From positions 1 to 64,000 of the forward strand of contig JAKQDD010000213.1 of assembly GCA_029556615.1 (NCBI GenBank): DNA of 64,000 nucleotides, read 5' to 3'. Numbering within the stretch: position 1 is the stretch's first letter; each line of letters starts with the position of its first letter. The notes beneath the pieces are model-generated. The model saw only the letters and a program-made list of their open reading frames with translations, was not told the DNA's origin and did no database searches. The translations under genes were made by a program, and so were the position numbers. Of the stretch, positions 54,260 to 64,000 are shown in pieces. The DNA comes from Verrucomicrobiota bacterium. Its GTDB lineage: Bacteria; Verrucomicrobiota; Verrucomicrobiia; Limisphaerales; J093.

Positions 54260-54379
54260 AACCCGCCGATCGGCGGAGGGGTCCTGATTATCGTCAACGG
54301 TTCGATCCCGAGACGGACCTCGGCCCGGATTCTCGCTCCGCGAAAGCCCCTGACGGGGGCGGTTCAACGCGCCGACTCG

Positions 54380-54423
54380 AGCCCGGGAGGTTGAGCCGCA
54401 AAGGTCGCTTGCGCGCGGATTCG
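54380..54423 (-). repeat. Dispersed repeat (family R2), copy 3, inverted
   Basis: AGCCCGGGAGGTTGAGCCGC, then AAAGGTCGCTTGCGCGCGGA and TTCG. This is the diverged reverse complement of copies 1 and 2. It lies just upstream of the CHAT-domain gene. Confidence 0.85.
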
Positions 54424-54487
54424 AGAGTATCTGCTGGACTTGAGCCGGCCCCGCGCCACAGTATCCCCCGCAAGGAGGTTCGTTCCG

Positions 54488-57400
54488 GTGTCCGAGACAA
54501 CGTACACGCGTTCGCCCCGTCCCTCTGCGTTCGCGCCGCGGCAGCCATGGGCCCATGCCATCGTGCATCCGGATCCCACGAGCGCCGCGGCTTGCGGCAC
54601 CCTCGGCGGGCGGGATTGCCATGCGCTCAGACGGCTTGCCGCTCGCGCACGCACAAAACCCTTGCGATCCCGGGACCGCGTCCTCCTGCTCCCCGGCATC
54701 ATGGGGTCCACGCTCGGACATCGCCGATTCGAGCCGCCGTCGCTCGGCGACGACGTGCTCTGGCTGGATCCGATCGAGATCGTGCTCGGCCACCTCGCGC
54801 GCCTCCGTCTCCCGGATCAAGGCCCGGCCTTGGACGTGCTGGGTGTTCTGCCTTGGGTCTACTGGCCGCTCCGGTGGCGCCTCCGCGCCTCGGGAATTGC
54901 CATCGAATTCCATCCCTACGACTGGCGACGTAGCCTGTCCACGCTGGGTCGCGAGCTGGCAGAACGCATCCGACTCGACCCCGCGGACCGGATCCACGTC
55001 ATCGGTCACAGTCTCGGCGGCCTCGTCGCACGAAGCGCCATCGCTCAGTTGCAGCACTCGCCTGACCACAATGCGCGAGTCGGTCACATCATCCTCGTGG
55101 GGACCCCGAACGCCGGTTCGCTCGCGGCGCTGCAGGCCCTCCGGGGCACCCTCGACACCGTTCGGACTCTCGCCCGCTTCGATTTGTTTCATTCGGCCGA
55201 GGATCTCAGCGCCAACGTCTTCGCGACGTTCCCCAGCCTCTGCGAGAGTCTCCCTCCTGCCGATCCCAACGGCGACGCGATCGACCTCCTCGATCCCGCC
55301 GCCTGGCCCGCAACCGGTCCCCGGCCCGATCCCGACCTGCTCGCCGCCGCCGACGGCGTTCTCGGCCGGTTGCCCCCCGCCGATGCCCGTTTCCATGTCA
55401 TCGCCGGCACCGGCCATCTTACGCCCACACTCGTCCGCCGCGCAGGCCGCGAGTTTGTCTACGACCTCTGCGATGCGGGCGACGATACGGTCGCCCTCGC
55501 CTCAGCTCGGCTGACCGGCGCGCCGACCTATCTGGTCTCGGCATCCCACGGCCGACTCATCCAACGCCACGACGTCGCCCTCGCCATGGCCGACCTGATC
55601 CTCACTGGCCAGACGATGGCCCTCCCCAAACTGAACACCCCGATCCTGCCCATGAAACATCGGACTCTCACGGAAACTGAACTGCGCACGCGGGTCCCCG
55701 CCACCAAGGTCCGCCGGATCCCGACCCCGAAGGAAGCCCGCCAGATCGCCTCCCGCTTCGCAGCCCCCGCCGCCCCGCCAGTCCGCACGCCGGAGATCCC
55801 GCCTCTCCGCCGCCACATCGTTCCCCGCTTTCAAACCGCCCCGCGCAAACGCCCCCTGCCCATCGGGGTCGCCTGCGGCGATCTCGTCCATGTTCGCAGC
55901 GACGCGCTGCTGCTGGGCATGTTCCGCAGCGTCGTGCCGGATGGCCCGGCCGCGGAACTCGACACGCATCTCGGGGGCGCGATTCGAGACCTCGCCGTGC
56001 GCCGGACGTTCCATGCGAACCTCGGCGAGGTGTTTCTTCTGCCCACGGGCAGCCATCCCGTTCACGCCAAGTTCCTGGTCCTCGCCGGGTTGGGCACGTT
56101 CGATCAGTTCACCGCAGACGCCCTGACAACAGCCGCCGAAACCGCCCTCCGGACCGCCCTCCGCGCAGGCGCCCACACCCTCGCCACCGCCTTGGTCGGC
56201 GCGCGATCCGGCCTCGATTCCGCCACCCTGACCCGCGCCCTCCTTCAAGGCTTCCTGCAGGCCCTCGCCGACACTGATCCGGCCAGGCGGTTTCGGCGGT
56301 TGACGTTCTGCGAGATCGACCCCGTCCGCTGCGCCCGGGTTGCCGCCCACCTCCGCAGCCTGGCCCGCTCCTCACCGCGCCGGGGTGCAGCCCTGCGCAT
56401 CACCGAACGTCGAATCCCTTCCCCAGCACGCATCGGCATCCTCACCCCCTGGGCTCAGCCCCCGCCGGTCGCCACCGCCCCGCTCTACCTGATCCTCCGG
56501 GACGAAAGCACAACGGCCGGTACCGCGCGTTTCCGGGCGGCCGTCCTGACACCGGGCCCCAAGGCAACCGTCATCACCGCCGAGCGCAGGGTGCGCCGGC
56601 GCCTGATCGAGGACCTGCTGCGCGGGGTGTCCGCCGACAGCCCGGACCCCGGCCAACTCGAGGCGCTTGGGGATCGTCTCGCGCGACTCCTGCTCGCAGA
56701 CGAGATCCGATCCGTGCTGACCGCCTTGCCGGATCGGCATCTGGTGATTGTGCACGACGCCCTTGCCTCGCGCATTCCCTGGGAGATGACCCGCCTGGCG
56801 TTCGGCCCGCCGGCCTTGCGGGGCGGATTGAGCCGGCGGTACCTGGCCGAAGACCTCTCCGTGGCCCGGTGGCTCGAAGCCCGCCGCCAGAACGCCCTCC
56901 TCGAGATCCTGCTGGTCGTCAATCCCGGCGCCGATCTCGAAGGCGCCGAGGCCGAAGGCGACCGCCTGCAGAGCCTCCTCGCCCATCACCCCGCCATCCG
57001 CATCACCGAACGCCGCCACCGCCAGGCCACCCGCGATGTCCTGCGATCCGACTTCCACTCGGGCCGCTTCGACGTCGTCCATTACGCCGGCCACGCCTTC
57101 TTCGATCCTGCGGATCCCGCCCGCTCCGGGCTCTACTGCGCCGACGGCGGGCTTCTGACCGGCCGCGATCTCGCCGGGCTCCAGAACCTGCCGCACCTGG
57201 TCTTCTTCAACGCCTGCGAATCGGGCCGCCTGCGGCAATGTCCCAGGACACGGTTCCACCGGCTCGAGACCGCCGTCGGTCTGGCCGAGGCTTTCCTCCG
57301 AGGCGGGGTGGCCAACTACGTGGGCACGTACTGGCCGGTCGGTGATCTCGCCGCCCTCGCGTTCGCTTCGGCCTTCTACGGAGCCGTCATCGAAGGCAAA

Positions 57401-57652
57401 CCGCTCGGCCATGCCGTGCTCGCTGCGCGCCAGGCCGTTCACGCACTCCCCGACCCCAGTGTCGACTGGGCCAATTACCTGCACTACGGAACGCCGGACT
57501 TCGTCCTCAAGCTGCCGGCGGATGCGGCCGCGGCGTTTCCCGGTGCCCGCCTCGGATCTCGATGTGCAGATCCCGGAGTTGCTTCGGCTCGACTCCGCCC
57601 GGTGAATCGGTCATCAGGCACGTCCCCTTGGCCGTCTTCGGGAAAGCGATGA
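54488..57652 (+). CDS. Alpha/beta-hydrolase / aminopeptidase-N-like / CHAT protease fusion
   Basis: The 1054-residue protein starts at GTG 54488 with AAGGAGG 9 bp upstream. Domain 1 (about 63-375) is an alpha/beta-hydrolase of LCAT/PGAP1 type: VLLLPGIMGST and nucleophile VIGHSLGGLVAR (Ser 175). Domain 2 (about 450-630) resembles the N-terminal macro-like domain of M17 leucyl aminopeptidases (IGVACGDLVHVRSDALLLG, AKFLVLAGLGTFDQF). Domain 3 (about 740-1020) is a CHAT peptidase with His 869 in HYAGHAFF and Cys 910 in FFNACESG. CHAT proteases act in programmed death and defence. The last 48 codons are antisense to aspS. Confidence 0.88.
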   Translation: MSETTYTRSPRPSAFAPRQPWAHAIVHPDPTSAAACGTLGGRDCHALRRLAARARTKPLRSRDRVLLLPGIMGSTLGHRRFEPPSLGDDVLWLDPIEIVLGHLARLRLPDQGPALDVLGVLPWVYWPLRWRLRASGIAIEFHPYDWRRSLSTLGRELAERIRLDPADRIHVIGHSLGGLVARSAIAQLQHSPDHNARVGHIILVGTPNAGSLAALQALRGTLDTVRTLARFDLFHSAEDLSANVFATFPSLCESLPPADPNGDAIDLLDPAAWPATGPRPDPDLLAAADGVLGRLPPADARFHVIAGTGHLTPTLVRRAGREFVYDLCDAGDDTVALASARLTGAPTYLVSASHGRLIQRHDVALAMADLILTGQTMALPKLNTPILPMKHRTLTETELRTRVPATKVRRIPTPKEARQIASRFAAPAAPPVRTPEIPPLRRHIVPRFQTAPRKRPLPIGVACGDLVHVRSDALLLGMFRSVVPDGPAAELDTHLGGAIRDLAVRRTFHANLGEVFLLPTGSHPVHAKFLVLAGLGTFDQFTADALTTAAETALRTALRAGAHTLATALVGARSGLDSATLTRALLQGFLQALADTDPARRFRRLTFCEIDPVRCARVAAHLRSLARSSPRRGAALRITERRIPSPARIGILTPWAQPPPVATAPLYLILRDESTTAGTARFRAAVLTPGPKATVITAERRVRRRLIEDLLRGVSADSPDPGQLEALGDRLARLLLADEIRSVLTALPDRHLVIVHDALASRIPWEMTRLAFGPPALRGGLSRRYLAEDLSVARWLEARRQNALLEILLVVNPGADLEGAEAEGDRLQSLLAHHPAIRITERRHRQATRDVLRSDFHSGRFDVVHYAGHAFFDPADPARSGLYCADGGLLTGRDLAGLQNLPHLVFFNACESGRLRQCPRTRFHRLETAVGLAEAFLRGGVANYVGTYWPVGDLAALAFASAFYGAVIEGKPLGHAVLAARQAVHALPDPSVDWANYLHYGTPDFVLKLPADAAAAFPGARLGSRCADPGVASARLRPVNRSSGTSPWPSSGKR

Positions 57653-59333
57653 CATCGCGGATGCTCGGCGTGCCACACAGCATGGCCACCATACGGTCGA
57701 ATCCCAGGGCAATCCCGCCGTGCGGCGGCGCCCCGTAGCGGAACGCCTCGAGCAGGTAGCCAAACCGCGCCCGGGCGAGATCGGGCGGAATGCGGAGCAC
57801 GTCCTCGAACACCCTCTTCTGAACCGCGGGCTGGTGGATCCGAATCGAACCGCCACCGAGCTCGACCCCGTTGACCACGATGTCGTAATGCTGGCCCCGG
57901 ACCTTCTTTGGATCCTGCAGCAGGAGCGGGATGTCCTCCGCCACGGGCGCAGTGAATGGATGGTGGCTCGAATACCATCGCTGCTGCTCCTTGTCGTAGC
58001 TCAAGAGCGGAAAATCCACGACCCAGAGGAAATCGAACCGGTCCGCAGGAATCACGAGTTTGCCCCCAGCCCGAAGAAGCTCCGCCGCGTAGAGTCGGAT
58101 CCGGCCAAGGATCTCGCAGGCCATCAGCCATTCGCCCGCCGCAAACAGGATGAGATCCCCTTCCTCGATCCCCAACTTGCTCTCGAGGGCCGCCTTCTCC
58201 GCCGCACTGAAGAACTTCACCATCGGCGCCTTCCACTCGCCGTTCTCGACCTTGATGAAGGCCAACCCCTTCGCGCCTCCCTCCTTCGCCAGCGCGGTCA
58301 TGGTTTCCATCTGGCCCTGAGTGACCCCCGCCAGGCTCTTGGCATTGAGCGCCTTGACCACGCCCCCGCCCTGAATCGCGCCGCTGAACACCTTGAAGGC
58401 GCTCCCCCGGAACTCCTCCGTCAGATCCACCAGCTCGAGACCAAAGCGCGTGTCCGGCTTGTCAATCCCAAACCGGTTCAGCGCCTCCACAAACGCCATC
58501 CGCGGGAACGGCGTCGGCAGGTCCACCCCCAGCGCCACCTTCCAAATCCTCCCCAGCAAGCCCTCGATCACACGGTAGATGTCCTCGCGCTCGATGAACG
58601 ACATCTCGACGTCAATCTGCGTGAACTCCGGTTGGCGATCGGCCCGCAGGTCTTCGTCCCGGAAACACTTCGCCAGCTGGAAATACCGCTCGACCCCCGC
58701 CACCATCAGGATCTGCTTGAATTGCTGGGGCGATTGCGGCAGCGCATAAAACGACCCCGGGCTGTTCCGCACAGGCACCACAAACTCCCGGGCTCCCTCG
58801 GGCGTCGACTTGAACAACAGCGGGGTCTCGACCTCGAGGAAGCCCTGCTCGTCAAAATACACCCGCGTGGCCGTCGCCACCGTGTGACGCAAACGCAGGT
58901 TCCGAGCCATCTCCGGCCGCCGCAGGTCCAAATACCGATGGCGCAGCCGAAGCTCTTCGTTCACCTTGGCCGCGGACTCCGGATCATCGATCTGGAATGG
59001 CAGCGGCTCGGCCAGGTTCAAGACCTCGAGCTCGCGCACCATCACTTCCACCTCCCCCGTCGGGATCTTCGGGTTCACCGTGCCTTCCGGCCGGCGGCGC
59101 ACCTTGCCGGTGACCCGCACCACGCTCTCGCTCCGTAACCCCGACGCCTGCTCGAACAACGCCGCCGGCAGATCCGATGGGTCAAACACCGTCTGCGTCC
59201 GGCCCTCCCGGTCCCGGATGTCAATGAAGATGACCCCGCCCAAATCCCGCCTCGAGTGCACCCACCCGCACAGCGTCACCTCGGCGCCCAAATGCTCCAA
59301 CCGCAATTCGTTGCAGTGATGTGTTCGTTTCAT
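57507..59333 (-). CDS. aspS: Aspartyl-tRNA synthetase
   Basis: The 608-residue class II enzyme charges tRNA-Asp. It has the N-terminal OB fold (VTLCGWVHSRRDLGGVIFID), motif 2 region CFRDEDLRADRQPEFTQID, a GAD domain, and motif 3 GIALGFDRMVAMLCG near the C-terminus. The GAD domain is the bacterial-type feature; discriminating or non-discriminating status cannot be read safely. ATG 59333 starts the conserved MKRTHHCNELR. About 15 extra residues follow the usual end and overlap the CHAT gene. No asparaginyl or amidotransferase gene is nearby. Confidence 0.97.
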   Translation of the reverse strand: MKRTHHCNELRLEHLGAEVTLCGWVHSRRDLGGVIFIDIRDREGRTQTVFDPSDLPAALFEQASGLRSESVVRVTGKVRRRPEGTVNPKIPTGEVEVMVRELEVLNLAEPLPFQIDDPESAAKVNEELRLRHRYLDLRRPEMARNLRLRHTVATATRVYFDEQGFLEVETPLLFKSTPEGAREFVVPVRNSPGSFYALPQSPQQFKQILMVAGVERYFQLAKCFRDEDLRADRQPEFTQIDVEMSFIEREDIYRVIEGLLGRIWKVALGVDLPTPFPRMAFVEALNRFGIDKPDTRFGLELVDLTEEFRGSAFKVFSGAIQGGGVVKALNAKSLAGVTQGQMETMTALAKEGGAKGLAFIKVENGEWKAPMVKFFSAAEKAALESKLGIEEGDLILFAAGEWLMACEILGRIRLYAAELLRAGGKLVIPADRFDFLWVVDFPLLSYDKEQQRWYSSHHPFTAPVAEDIPLLLQDPKKVRGQHYDIVVNGVELGGGSIRIHQPAVQKRVFEDVLRIPPDLARARFGYLLEAFRYGAPPHGGIALGFDRMVAMLCGTPSIRDVIAFPKTAKGTCLMTDSPGGVEPKQLRDLHIEIRGGHRETPRPHPPAA

Positions 59334-59568
59334 GCCGCCATTCCCGTCCGTCAGGCCATCGCCCAGACCCGTCAACGGGCCCCGATGGTGCGGGTCAGCC
59401 CCCCGTTTTCAAAGCGAAATATCGCATAACCGGCGCACCATCGCACCGGCGCACCGCCTTGCCTTACAAAGACGTAATGGACCGGAAAGCCTCCCGTCAG
59501 GTTCCCGTGGTCTATTCCCACCAGTAACAGTGAGAACTCGGTAACCAACAATGCAAAAGGAACAGACC

Positions 59569-61095
<1,527 letters not shown>

Positions 61096-61124
61096 TTCCG
61101 GCGCCCTCGTCACCACCCCACCCG

Positions 61125-61159
61125 GCCGGTGCGGCCAGACTCTGTCGAGCCGCACCGGC
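61125..61159. terminator. Hairpin after the HtrA gene
   Basis: GCCGGTGCGGC / GCCGCACCGGC, 11-bp perfect arms with a 13-nt loop, 29 bp past the stop. No T-run follows, so terminator function is uncertain. Confidence 0.45.
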
Positions 61160-61306
61160 GCACTGTTTCATGGGACCGCTCGGCCGACCCCAACAACGCG
61201 ACGGGATGAAAGAGCAGCATGCCCCGGGGTGACCGTGGTCCGTTGCCTGTTCCTCCATCGTTTTTCCATCGCCACACCCCACTCCCCGCACTATCTTCAG
61301 AAACCT

Positions 61307-62344
61307 ATGTCGGCCCACACTGACACCGTCCATTTGGGTCCGCGGTTCTTCGCCCCGTTCGTCCTGGGCGACATTCTCCTCGTGGCGACGGCCGGCCTCA
61401 TCTTCCTCCAGGCGGACCGGCCAATGTCCGATCCCCAGATGCTCTGCGTGGCCGCGTGCGTCCTGCTGGCCGCTGTCTTTGGAGTGCTCCCTTTCGAGCT
61501 CCGGCGCCGCGCCGAGCTGCGCCTGATCGAGACCGGCACGCTGGTAAGCACTCTCAGCCAGATCCAACAGCTCGAGTCCCTCGCCCAGCGCATCGAAGCC
61601 GCCACCAGCCAGTGGCAAACGGCCCAGGAACACGCCGCCAGCACGACGACTGCCGCCCGCGAAATCGCCGACCGCATTGCCGCCGAGCATGCGCAGTTCC
61701 AGCAGTTTCTGACCCAGGCCAACGATGCCGAGCGAAGCCACCTCCGACTCGAGGTCGACAAGCTCCGCCGGGCCGAGGGCGACTGGCTCCAAGTGCTGGT
61801 CCGCGTCCTCGATCACGTGTATGCCCTGCATTTCGCCGCCGTGCGCTCCGGACAGGCGAACCTGATCGAACAGCTCTCCCACTTCCAGAATGCCTGCCGG
61901 GATGCCGCCCGCCGGGTCGGGCTGACCCCGCTGACCGCGGCCCCGGGTGTTCCCTTCGATCCGGAGCACCATCAGCTGCCGGACTCCCGGAGCGCCGTGC
62001 CCGAAAACGCCGTCGTGGCCGATACCATCGCCACCGGCTACGTCTTCCAAGGGCGACTCCTCCGACGCACCGTGGTTGCGGTGCGCGTTGCGCCCTCCGC
62101 CCCTGCCGCTTCCAACACGCCCGAGGATCCCGCCCCTGCCGAATCCAACTCGATGAGCTTCGGTCTCGCGTCGCTCCATCCGACCCCGGCCCAGCCCGCC
62201 CCTGAACCCGACGTGCCGACCCCCGAGAACTGCGCCAACGGCACGGAAACGCCGGCTGCCGATGACACCACCCGCGGGCCGTCATCCCCTCGGCCCGACA
62301 CCCCTGCCCCTTCCTCCCCAAGCGACCTGCCATTGCAATACTGA
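61307..62344 (+). CDS. Membrane-anchored GrpE-like protein
   Basis: The 345-residue protein has two N-terminal membrane helices (about 15-35 and 43-62), then a long coiled coil (about 70-160) and a GrpE-like region. The segment GVPFDPEHHQLPDS ... ATGYVFQGRLLRRTVVAVRV resembles the GrpE beta domain that opens the DnaK nucleotide cleft. The last 100 residues are Pro/Ala/Glu-rich and disordered. GrpE is normally soluble and shorter, so this would be a membrane-tethered relative. Start ATG 61307 removes a non-conserved extension. No dnaK is nearby. Confidence 0.6.
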   Translation: MSAHTDTVHLGPRFFAPFVLGDILLVATAGLIFLQADRPMSDPQMLCVAACVLLAAVFGVLPFELRRRAELRLIETGTLVSTLSQIQQLESLAQRIEAATSQWQTAQEHAASTTTAAREIADRIAAEHAQFQQFLTQANDAERSHLRLEVDKLRRAEGDWLQVLVRVLDHVYALHFAAVRSGQANLIEQLSHFQNACRDAARRVGLTPLTAAPGVPFDPEHHQLPDSRSAVPENAVVADTIATGYVFQGRLLRRTVVAVRVAPSAPAASNTPEDPAPAESNSMSFGLASLHPTPAQPAPEPDVPTPENCANGTETPAADDTTRGPSSPRPDTPAPSSPSDLPLQY

Positions 62345-62427
62345 GCCATCCGCCGTGTGGTGTTCGCGCACGGGTGTTCCGGTGTTGACCACTTGAAGCA
62401 CCCCTTCCGTTGTGGCAACGTGACGCC

Positions 62428-64000
62428 ATGATCACCCCACCGCGTGCGCATTCCATGGCGGCCTGCGGGCCGATGATGCGACGACACCTCAAGACGCTCA
62501 TGGGGCTGGCGGGGCTGGCGGCGATTCTCTTGCGCGCGCAACCCCTTCAGGAGGCCCCGACTCTCGCGATTCAACCGGAGGACGACTCCCGGGCGGTCTT
62601 GACTTGGCCCAGTAGCGCGGCCGCCTTCGTGCTCGAGACCTGCGGGAGTCTGGCTCCGGGTGAGCCGTGGGCGATGTGGCCGGAAGAACCGATCTGCGAC
62701 GGCGTCCAGTATCGAATCACGCTGCCGTTGACAGAGACGACCACCTTCTTTCGGTTGCGCGATCGCTGGATCGATGGCCTGCCGCCGGACCCCTCGGTCG
62801 TGGCACTAAGCCTGGACCCGCGGATCGCCAACACGCTGCACGAGTCCGCCGCCTTTCTCTATGCCGGGATCACACCCGTTCAATTGGGCGTTTCCGCCGA
62901 GACGATCGATCCGAAGCGCGTCGCGGTCTTGCGAGGGCAGGTGTTCGGCCGCAACGCGACGCCGCTGCCAGGCGTCACCCTGCGGGTCGAGCAGCATCCG
63001 GAGTATGGGTGGACGCTGAGCCGCAGCGATGGCCGATTCGATCTCGCCGTCCATGGCGGCGAGTTGCTCACCCTTGGCTACTCGAAGGCCGGCTACCTCC
63101 CTGCGCAACGCACCGTGCGCGCAGGATGGCAAAAGTGGGAGACGGTGCCCCTGGTGACGCTGGTCGAAACGGAAACCCATGTCACCACCGTGGATCTGGC
63201 CGCGGGACACGGGGCACAATGGATTCGCGGCAGTGTGTCTTCCGATGCCGACGGGCTGCGGCAGACAACGCTGCTCTTTCCAGCCAACCTCGAGGCCAGG
63301 GCGGTGCTTCCGGACGGTACCCTCCTGGAACTCTCGCAACTTGGCGTGAGCGCCACCGAACTCACCGTTGGCGACCAGGGGCCGACCGCCATGCCGGCCG
63401 AACTGCCCCCGCAAGTCGGCTACACCTACTGCGTCAGTCTCGTCCTCGAGGAGGCGCAAGCCATGGGCGCCACACAGGTGGTCTTTAACAAGCCGCTGCC
63501 CTGTTATGTCGAGAACTTCCTCGATTTCCCGGTGGGCACCGCCCTGCCGGTCGGCACGTACGACCCCCAACGGGCGGTGTGGGTGCCATCGGACGACGGC
63601 CGCGTCATCGGGTTCCTCGAGCGCGACGGCAACCTCGCCGTTCTCGACGTGGATGGATCCGGGCAACCGGCCACGCCCGAGAGGTTGCTCGCGCTGGGCA
63701 TCGATCCGGAGGAGCTTCAGGTCCTGGCGCAGCGCTACGAACCAGGCCAGACGTTCTGGCGCGTGGCCTTGGGAATCGGCCTCGACATTCATGGCGCCTT
63801 GGCGCGGATCCATCAGCCAGAACAGAGCCCCGGAGGCGTGCTTCTCTGGCCGCTGTGCATGCCGGATTTCAACCTGCCGATCGGCCCCAACCCGCAGGCG
63901 GAGCCCCCGAGAATCCCGCTCCGGGTTCTTGCGTTCATTGGGGAGTTGCAGGCCATGATGAGACCGGACGCCACGTGTCGCCAGGAAGGCTCTTCCGTCG
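62428..64000 (+). CDS. Rhs/YD-repeat protein, N-terminal part, continues past window
   Basis: The 524 codons are open to the window end. A signal-like helix lies at about 22-38. A carboxypeptidase-regulatory-like fold (VLRGQVFGRNATPLPGVTLR) begins near residue 166, then a module with QVGYTYCVSLVLEEAQA, CYVENFLDFPVGTALPVG and RAVWVPSDDGRVIGFLE. I recognise this stretch as the conserved region before the YD-repeat barrel of large RHS repeat-associated proteins. These often carry C-terminal toxins, but the toxin end is not in view. ATG codons at 62455 and 62473 are other possible starts. Confidence 0.8.
   Translation, partial: MITPPRAHSMAACGPMMRRHLKTLMGLAGLAAILLRAQPLQEAPTLAIQPEDDSRAVLTWPSSAAAFVLETCGSLAPGEPWAMWPEEPICDGVQYRITLPLTETTTFFRLRDRWIDGLPPDPSVVALSLDPRIANTLHESAAFLYAGITPVQLGVSAETIDPKRVAVLRGQVFGRNATPLPGVTLRVEQHPEYGWTLSRSDGRFDLAVHGGELLTLGYSKAGYLPAQRTVRAGWQKWETVPLVTLVETETHVTTVDLAAGHGAQWIRGSVSSDADGLRQTTLLFPANLEARAVLPDGTLLELSQLGVSATELTVGDQGPTAMPAELPPQVGYTYCVSLVLEEAQAMGATQVVFNKPLPCYVENFLDFPVGTALPVGTYDPQRAVWVPSDDGRVIGFLERDGNLAVLDVDGSGQPATPERLLALGIDPEELQVLAQRYEPGQTFWRVALGIGLDIHGALARIHQPEQSPGGVLLWPLCMPDFNLPIGPNPQAEPPRIPLRVLAFIGELQAMMRPDATCRQEGSSV

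Overview
The window is high-GC chromosomal DNA that looks like Verrucomicrobiota (Limisphaerales/Pedosphaera-like). The evidence is the mix of gene types. There are two Gfo/Idh/MocA oxidoreductases (one with a Tat signal), a PEP-CTERM protein, DUF1559-like prepilins, a large HEAT-repeat exoprotein, a fused SecDF next to YajC, and secreted proteins ending in a 'STDLKTW...FFRL' module. This placement is inferred from gene content only. I saw no rRNA, tRNA or CRISPR array.

Layout, left to right. 0-2.4 kb: an Mla-type lipid transport operon (mlaE-mlaF-mlaD) whose mlaD runs into a 24-bp-period repeat array. 2.6-6.6 kb: a hypothetical gene, an oxidoreductase, dxr and cdsA. 6.8-9.9 kb: an envelope protein with an ABC ATPase. 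10-13.8 kb: a secreted two-module protein, a strong terminator and an ASKHA/2Fe-2S corrinoid-activator-like gene. 13.9-19.6 kb: Yip1 protein, then a MacA/MacB-type exporter with one ATPase and two permeases. 19.6-26.7 kb (minus strand): xylA, yajC, secDF, terC, recJ. 27-36 kb: a two-domain esterase-like protein, hcp, the HEAT-repeat protein, a Tat-secreted oxidoreductase and a COG4299 acyltransferase-like membrane protein. 36-43.9 kb: a hemD fusion, rph, prmA, a small ORF, an FmdB-like protein, TPP-riboswitch-controlled thiC and a peroxiredoxin.

The most unusual region is 44.6-54.3 kb. A divergent pair of operons is centred near 50.4 kb. The left operon carries a cobalamin riboswitch and encodes a PEP-CTERM protein, a secreted protein and a prepilin-like protein. 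The right operon encodes another prepilin-like protein, a lipoprotein, ATPase and permease of the ZnuABC type, and then NikR, the nickel-responsive repressor. A 28-bp sequence matching the E. coli NikR operator at 11 of 12 half-site positions lies between the operons. Two weaker look-alikes with the same 16-bp spacing lie 5.8 kb away, upstream of a third secreted protein and a methyltransferase. I propose one nickel/cobalt/corrinoid-responsive surface and uptake system.

54.4-64 kb: a 1054-residue protein joining an alpha/beta-hydrolase, an aminopeptidase-N-like domain and a CHAT protease domain, convergently overlapping aspS; then an HtrA protease with Glu at the catalytic Asp position, a membrane-anchored GrpE-like protein, and the start of an Rhs/YD-repeat protein that leaves the window. 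At least three families of short dispersed repeats sit in the gaps between genes.
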